The notes under the pieces are model-generated. The model saw only the letters and a list, made by a program, of their open reading frames with translations. It did no database searches and was not told the origin of the DNA. Of a stretch of DNA of 64,000 nucleotides, positions 59,029 to 64,000 are shown one piece after another (within the stretch, counting starts at the first letter, position 1; each line of letters begins with the position of its first letter). This DNA is from Geomicrobium sp. JCM 19038. Its GTDB lineage: Bacteria; Bacillota; Bacilli; Bacillales; Marinococcaceae. The translations under genes and the position numbers were made by a program. Location: positions 1 to 64,000 of the forward strand of contig NZ_BAXA01000003.1 in assembly GCF_000698125.1 (NCBI RefSeq). The letters run 5' to 3'.

Positions 59029-59745
59029 ATGAAGATGATGGACGGACATGAGATTGTTAAGTTTATTTCTGAATCAGAGAAATCAACACCGGTAAAAGTA
59101 TACCTGAACGGTGATGTATCTAATAGTAATTTCGGTGAAGGTGCGAAAGTCTATCCGAATGAAAAGGGAGCTGTCGTATTCGGTGAGTGGAAAGCAGTTC
59201 AAGCTGCATTAAGCGAAGCGAAGATTGAAGACTATGTCGTTGAGAACGATCGTCGTAACTCTGCGATTCCTTTGCTTGACATGAAGAACATTAAAGCGCG
59301 TATCGAGCCAGGCGCAATCATTCGTGACCAAGTTGAGATTGGTGACAATGCTGTCATTATGATGGGTGCAAGCATCAACATTGGATCCGTTGTCGGCGAA
59401 GGTACAATGATTGATATGAACGTTGTTATGGGTGGACGAGCTACGGTCGGTAAAAACTGCCATATCGGAGCAGGCGCTGTACTAGCAGGCGTTGTAGAGC
59501 CACCATCAGCACAACCAGTGATCGTGGAAGACGATGTTGTGATCGGTGCAAATGCAGTCATTCTTGAAGGCGTACGTGTCGGTAAAGGATCTGTTGTCGC
59601 TGCAGGTGCAATCGTTACAGAAGATGTACCAGAAAACAAAGTTGTAGCTGGTACACCAGCGCGTGTTATCAAAGACATTGATGAAGGTACACGTGGCAAA
59701 ACTGAAATCAAGCAAGAACTTCGCAAGTTAAAAGAAGAAGAATAA
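59029..59745 (+). CDS. dapH: 2,3,4,5-tetrahydropyridine-2,6-dicarboxylate N-acetyltransferase
   Basis: 238 aa. The left-handed beta-helix is evident as hexapeptide repeats ([28 protein letters not shown], then [16 protein letters not shown]). The N-terminal domain binds the acceptor. It acetylates tetrahydrodipicolinate with acetyl-CoA, the branch point to meso-diaminopimelate and lysine. GGAGG precedes the start. The terminator between it and dapL is weak or partial. Confidence 0.95.
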   Translation: MKMMDGHEIVKFISESEKSTPVKVYLNGDVSNSNFGEGAKVYPNEKGAVVFGEWKAVQAALSEAKIEDYVVENDRRNSAIPLLDMKNIKARIEPGAIIRDQVEIGDNAVIMMGASINIGSVVGEGTMIDMNVVMGGRATVGKNCHIGAGAVLAGVVEPPSAQPVIVEDDVVIGANAVILEGVRVGKGSVVAAGAIVTEDVPENKVVAGTPARVIKDIDEGTRGKTEIKQELRKLKEEE

Positions 59746-59752
59746 TCGTATG

Positions 59753-59783
59753 CTCCCGTTTGGCTAACAAACGGGAGTCTTTT
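59753..59783 (+). terminator. Hairpin between dapH and dapL
   Basis: Stem CTCCCGTTT / AAACGGGAG with TCTTTT after it. It could reduce read-through from dapH to dapL. Confidence 0.7.
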
Positions 59784-59801
59784 CAATCATGAGGTGAGAC
59801 G

Positions 59802-60935
59802 ATGATCTATAGTGATGACGTAATGATCGAATTAAGAAGGGATTTTCACAAAATTCCTGAACCTGGATTCGAAGAATTCAAAACGAGTGCTCGCATTAAA
59901 AAACAAGTGGACGATATGCCTCAAGATTACTTAACGATTGAACCTTGGGAGACAGGGTATTTTATTAAAGTTCAAGGCAGTAATCCGTCCCAAACCATCG
60001 GTTATCGAACGGATATAGATGGACTTCCTGTCGATGAAAAAACAGGACTGCCTTTTGCCTCAGAGCATGAGGGGTTTATGCATGCATGTGGTCATGATTT
60101 TCATATGACGATTGCGCTTTCTCTTTTGAATCATTTTGCTCATGAGCAGCCAAAAGACAATCTATTGTTTATTTTTCAGCCTGCAGAAGAAGGACCTGGT
60201 GGGGCAGAGCCGATGATGCATTCAGCGATCTTTAAACAATGGAAACCAGATTGGATGATGGCTTTACACGTCGATCCACTTCGCCAAGTAGGAACGATCT
60301 CAACGAAGCCAGGTTTGTTATTTGCAAATACAGGAGAGTTTAATTTGCATTTGCAAGGAAAAGGTGGCCATGCTGCATTCCCACATGATGCGAATGATAT
60401 GGTCGTCGCTTCGAGTTACATGGTGACGCAACTTCAATCGATTATTTCAAGAAGAATCAACCCATTAGATAGTGCGGTCATCACCATCGGTAAAATCGAA
60501 AGCGGAAAAAAAGAAAACATTATTGCAGACCGTGCAGATACTGAAGGGACGATTCGAACACGCTCAAAAGAAGCGATGCAACTCGTAAAGCAAAATATCC
60601 TAGACATGGGAGAAGGTATTTCGAAAAGCTTTCAGTGTAACGTTGACGTTGAGTGGGGATCAAGCTATAAACAAGTGTGGAATGATGAAGCCCGCGTATC
60701 ATCATTTATAAACTTCATAGAGGCGAACCCAAACGTCCAATTTGAATTGAGCAAAGAGGCGATGACAGGGGAAGACTTCGGATTCTTTCTTGATGAAATT
60801 CCAGGATTCATGTTCTGGCTAGGCGTAGACGGAGAAGCAGGGTTACATGAGCCAACATTAAACCCTAAAGAAGCTGCGATTCCAATTGCAGTCGAAACAG
60901 TCAAAAACTATTTAACGAGCGAAATGAAACGCTAA
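59802..60935 (+). CDS. dapL: N-acetyldiaminopimelate deacetylase
   Basis: 377 aa of the M20 peptidase family (YkuR). Metal-site motifs: HACGHDFHM, PAEEGPGGAEPM, ALHVDP; dimerisation lid around GKGGHAAFPH; late ligand in AMTGEDFGFFL. It removes acetate from N-acetyl-LL-DAP. Restores the amine after the DapH-acetylated route. ATG 59802 follows GAGGTG. Confidence 0.92.
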   Translation: MIYSDDVMIELRRDFHKIPEPGFEEFKTSARIKKQVDDMPQDYLTIEPWETGYFIKVQGSNPSQTIGYRTDIDGLPVDEKTGLPFASEHEGFMHACGHDFHMTIALSLLNHFAHEQPKDNLLFIFQPAEEGPGGAEPMMHSAIFKQWKPDWMMALHVDPLRQVGTISTKPGLLFANTGEFNLHLQGKGGHAAFPHDANDMVVASSYMVTQLQSIISRRINPLDSAVITIGKIESGKKENIIADRADTEGTIRTRSKEAMQLVKQNILDMGEGISKSFQCNVDVEWGSSYKQVWNDEARVSSFINFIEANPNVQFELSKEAMTGEDFGFFLDEIPGFMFWLGVDGEAGLHEPTLNPKEAAIPIAVETVKNYLTSEMKR

Positions 60936-60938
60936 TAC

Positions 60939-60977
60939 AAAAAGGTGTCACAACGGGATCCGTGTGGCACCTTTTAT
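60939..60977 (+). terminator. Terminator of dapL
   Basis: Stem AAAAAGGTG...CACA / TGTG...CACCTTTT with small bulge. Confidence 0.85.
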
Positions 60978-61008
60978 AACATTACTTATAATTAATGGAG
61001 GTGTAGTG

Positions 61009-61716
61009 GTGTTTATCGCACATCGAGGCTATTCACATATCGCACCAGAAAATACGATCGTAGCCTTTCAAGAAGCCATCAAGCATGGAGCAACGGGGAT
61101 TGAATTGGACGTTCACTTAACGAAAGATAATAAGCTTGTGATCATTCATGATGAAGCTCTCCAACGCACGACGAATGGGGAAGGTTTGGTGAGTGATTAT
61201 GAACTAACACAACTCCAACAACTTGATGCAGGAAGTTGGTTTCATCCTAAGTATAAAGATGAGCCGCTGCCAACCTTGGGTGAAGTAATTGAGGCGCTAC
61301 CTAAAGACGTGCTCATCAATGTTGAGATTAAAAACATCCCGTCTTTTTATAAAGAAATTGAAAAAGCGGTCGTTGAAACGATCGAAAGGTACGGGCGATT
61401 TGAACAAACGATTGTTTCTTCATTTGACCATAGTTGCCTGTACAATGTAAAACAATTGAATGAATCGATTAAAATAGGTTTACTTGTCAATCAGAAAATG
61501 CATAACATTCGACACTATGTCCAAGGATTTGAGCCTTACGACGTGTATGCCATTCATCCTCATCATCGGTTAATTTCAGCAGAAGACATTTCAGAATTTA
61601 AAGAAATAGGTTTGAAAACGTTTGTTTATACGGTAAATGACGAGCATGAAGCAATCGAGTGGTTACGATCTGGAGTTGATGGCATAATTTCTGATTGTAT
61701 CATGAAGAAAACATAA
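61009..61716 (+). CDS. Glycerophosphodiester phosphodiesterase
   Basis: 235 aa from GTG 61009, 7 bases after GGAGG (61006 is an equal second choice). The catalytic start is MFIAHRGYSHIAPENTIVAF, then GIELDVHLTKDNKLVIIHDEALQRTTNG, holding the two active His and the metal Glu/Asp. It frees glycerol-3-phosphate from lipid-derived diesters in the cytosol; there is no signal peptide. Next to phosphate genes, which fits phosphate recovery. Confidence 0.93.
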   Translation: MFIAHRGYSHIAPENTIVAFQEAIKHGATGIELDVHLTKDNKLVIIHDEALQRTTNGEGLVSDYELTQLQQLDAGSWFHPKYKDEPLPTLGEVIEALPKDVLINVEIKNIPSFYKEIEKAVVETIERYGRFEQTIVSSFDHSCLYNVKQLNESIKIGLLVNQKMHNIRHYVQGFEPYDVYAIHPHHRLISAEDISEFKEIGLKTFVYTVNDEHEAIEWLRSGVDGIISDCIMKKT

Positions 61717-61759
61717 ATTTCATAAGCTAAATAACTGAGAAGGAGGGGGATACAATCAA

Positions 61760-62428
61760 GTGAAACTTTTTAATGAAGAATTCAATGACATTTATCGACA
61801 ATTGCTTAAAATGGGAAAACTAGCGAAAGAACAAATGACAGATCTTCCTGATGTGCTGTTTAAGCAAGATCAGAACACGATTCATTCACTAATCAAAGGA
61901 GATCTAGCGGTTGATCATTTGGATCAAGATATTCATCAACGAGTATTGGAGCTTATTGTATTTCAACCTCCTATGCCAAGTGAATTGCAACAATTATCAG
62001 CGATTATGCGTGTTGCAAGAGAGATTGAACGAATTGGGGATCAAATTGTAAACATCGCTGAAGTTGGGGAAACATTTCGCAAAAATGGAGTCCTTGAAAT
62101 TGGAGGAAAGATTGAAGAAAACATTAAAGAAATGAATTCAAAAAGTGAAACGATGTTTAACGAAGCTTTAATCATGCTCAGGGAACGAGATTACCGACAA
62201 GGAGAAACGATTGAAGAGCAAGACGAAGTTGTTGATCATTTATTCCAGCACATTCAAGCATTAATTCAAGAAGAGATGAAATTAAATGTTCAACGCATTC
62301 CAGAGCTTTCGCCGCTGTTTTTTGTCATTCGTTATTATGAGCGGTTAGCGGACCATGTCGTTAATATCGTAACGAAAATGAAGGAGAGCCAAGAAGAAGG
62401 TGCCGGCTATGGATTGGTTGACGATTAG
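61760..62428 (+). CDS. phoU: PhoU domain protein
   Basis: 222 aa from GTG 61760, behind GAAGGAGG. Two three-helix PhoU repeats; MRVAREIERIGDQIVNIAEVG and YYERLADHVVNIVTKM carry the metal-binding E(R/K)xxD motifs. Unlike the usual PhoU beside Pst transporters, it overlaps a Na/Pi cotransporter gene by 20 bases, so it probably regulates that carrier. Confidence 0.9.
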   Translation: MKLFNEEFNDIYRQLLKMGKLAKEQMTDLPDVLFKQDQNTIHSLIKGDLAVDHLDQDIHQRVLELIVFQPPMPSELQQLSAIMRVAREIERIGDQIVNIAEVGETFRKNGVLEIGGKIEENIKEMNSKSETMFNEALIMLRERDYRQGETIEEQDEVVDHLFQHIQALIQEEMKLNVQRIPELSPLFFVIRYYERLADHVVNIVTKMKESQEEGAGYGLVDD

Positions 62429-64000
62429 TTTACAAATGGCTGGCGGCTTAGCCATTTTTTTGTATGGTATGTATATTGCTAGTGACGGTTTAAAGCGAGC
62501 AGCGTCAAGTCGCCTCCGAACATTTTTGCAACGGGTGACAAAAACCAACTGTATGGAGCACTAGCAGGGATTGTATTAGCGGCTGCCATGCAATCTTCAA
62601 CAGCTGCTACTGTGATGACAGTTGGTTTTGTAAACGCAGGTTTAATTAGCTTAAGGAGAGCACTCGGGGTGATGCTTGGCTCTGCAGTCGGTACGACGTT
62701 GACCGTTCAATTGATTGCTTTTTCGATTACAGATTACGCCCTTGCGTTTGTAACGCTAGGCGTTTTATTGTTTCTTATTAACATTCGCATTCGTTCTTAC
62801 GGTTCAATTATTTTAGGCTTTGGTTTTGTGTTTTTTGGGATGGGCCTAATGACTGGAGCGATGGAGCCACTCCAGTATGACGAACAGTTTACACAGCTAA
62901 TGACACTTCTTTCAGGTAATTTATGGCTCGCAGTATTCGCTGGTATTGCTTTCACAGCTGTGATCCAAAATAGTGCTGCAACCATTGCAATCGCGATGAC
63001 GCTTGCTTCAACTGGTTCAATTTCCTTAGAAGCAGGAGTAGGAATTGTATATGGAGCAAATTTTGGCACTGTATTTACGGCAATGATCTCTAGCCTTACA
63101 GCGACAATTGATGCGAAAAGAGCAGCGGTTGCCCATGCGATCTTTAAGTTTATCGGTGTACTAATTTTCCTCCCATTTACGACGCTTTTTATCCAATTGC
63201 TTACCTTTATAGGTGGAGATGTTGAGCGACAATTAGCAAATGCACATACGTTGTTTAATGTTGTGAATGTGATTGTTCTATTGCCGTTTTGCAATCGGTT
63301 TGCCATATGGATGGAAAGACTTATGCCAAAATCCGAACGCAATAAAACTAGCCATCATAAATACATTGACCAAACGACAGCGAAGTTTCCAGCAGTTGGG
63401 CTTTTGCAAGCGCGAAAAGAGATTGAACATATGTTGGAGCGTGTAGAGTCTAAGATGTTTCCTGAACTTATGCAAATGTTGGAAAATGATAAAGCTCGAA
63501 AAGCCATTATGGAGGAGGAGAAGGTGATTGACTCACTCTACAAAACGACGTTCCATCATTTAAGAAGAATTACAGAACAACATTTAAAGGATTCAGATAC
63601 GAATGAGGCCATTAAACTGTTATCAATTAATAATGATGTTGAACGCCAAACGAATGTTATGAAGGAGATGGCTCGTGCGTTAAGTAAATTAGAAGCGAGA
63701 CAAAAAGTGCTCAATCATTGGGAACGTGCGAATATTGAAGCGCTCTACAAAGAAGTGAGTGAAAGCTTTGTTTATACGTCCCGAGCTTTTGTAGAACATG
63801 ACAAAGAACTAGCTATTCGTGTCATTTACAACAACCCAAAAGTCCAACGGATGGAACGAGAAATGCGTTATGGACACTTTTATCACGGTTCGGGTTCTAG
63901 TAGTACGGTGAGTATGATTTATGCTGATCTAATGAATGGAATGTTGCGTATTCACCAGCATAACGTCAATCTATCGCAAACGTTATTAGATCGTGTCTAA
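62409..64000 (+). CDS. Na/Pi cotransporter family protein, frameshifted
   Basis: Starts MDWLTISLQMAGGLAIFLYGMYIASDGLK at ATG 62409; one missing A near 62545 splits the frame. Restored: about 530 aa, stop at the last base. Two inverted Na/Pi repeats with AAAMQSSTAATVM and AVIQNSAATIAI, the phosphate-site motifs. The C-terminal ~190 residues are PhoU-like helices. It imports phosphate with sodium. Co-transcribed with phoU. Confidence 0.92.

Noticed and set aside
59232-59786. 184-aa minus-strand open frame opposite dapH
   Set aside because: Low-complexity Thr/Pro/Ser composition is the antisense of a beta-helix gene; no ribosome site, and dapH is certain.

Overview
The window is chromosomal DNA of a low-GC, endospore-forming Bacillota, most likely a halo- or alkali-tolerant Bacillaceae relative. 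Evidence: strong AGGAGG-type ribosome sites, sigma-A promoters, a CIRCE/HrcA operator, a Bacillus-type LexA box, an FMN riboswitch before ribU, the dapH-dapL (acetyl-DAP) lysine branch next to a YkuT-like MscS channel, a BclA-like collagen protein, an RsbR-like stressosome protein, and very acidic secreted proteins. I see no phage, insertion sequence, CRISPR array or rRNA. The genus cannot be fixed from the sequence alone.

Layout. 1-5.8 kb: collagen-like surface protein, a lipoprotein, a ZIP metal transporter, aldehyde dehydrogenase, alpha/beta hydrolase. 5.9-13 kb: AbgT-type transporter, short SDR, a beta-rich protein of unknown role, MenA-like prenyltransferase, GNAT, CIRCE-controlled htpG. 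13-26.5 kb: radical SAM protein, a candidate C-rich small RNA, a two-component system, MATE pump, CsbD, a YkyA-like lipoprotein with a DUF4015 protein, LexA-controlled dinB, a resolvase-like protein, RsbR, a YhfW-type Rieske oxidoreductase, a membrane phosphoesterase and GNAT. 26.8-34.6 kb: a six-gene catabolic operon (TAXI-TRAP binding protein, fused TRAP permease, GntR/FCD regulator, GlcD, GlcF, LhgO) behind a promoter carrying a perfect inverted repeat and a cre-like site. 34.7-39.4 kb: small proteins, a structured RNA candidate, an ABC-F protein, a secreted MBL-HhH lipoprotein with DUF3006, and tRNA-Val. 39.4-47.2 kb: amidohydrolase, Cu/Zn superoxide dismutase, CsoR/ABC-2 exporter/CopZ, cyclase, UvsE, FMN riboswitch-ribU. 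47.2-56 kb: DctPQM TRAP system, then a two-component system followed by an RND pump. 56-64 kb: two Cys/His/Arg-rich small proteins, a nucleotidyltransferase, MscS, dapH, dapL, GDPD, PhoU and a Na/Pi cotransporter.

About 20 genes are broken by a single-base frame change. Every break I checked is repaired by adding one base, usually in a short homopolymer, so I read them as undercalled bases in the assembly, not decay. Such genes are listed as one CDS over the full span, with the break noted.
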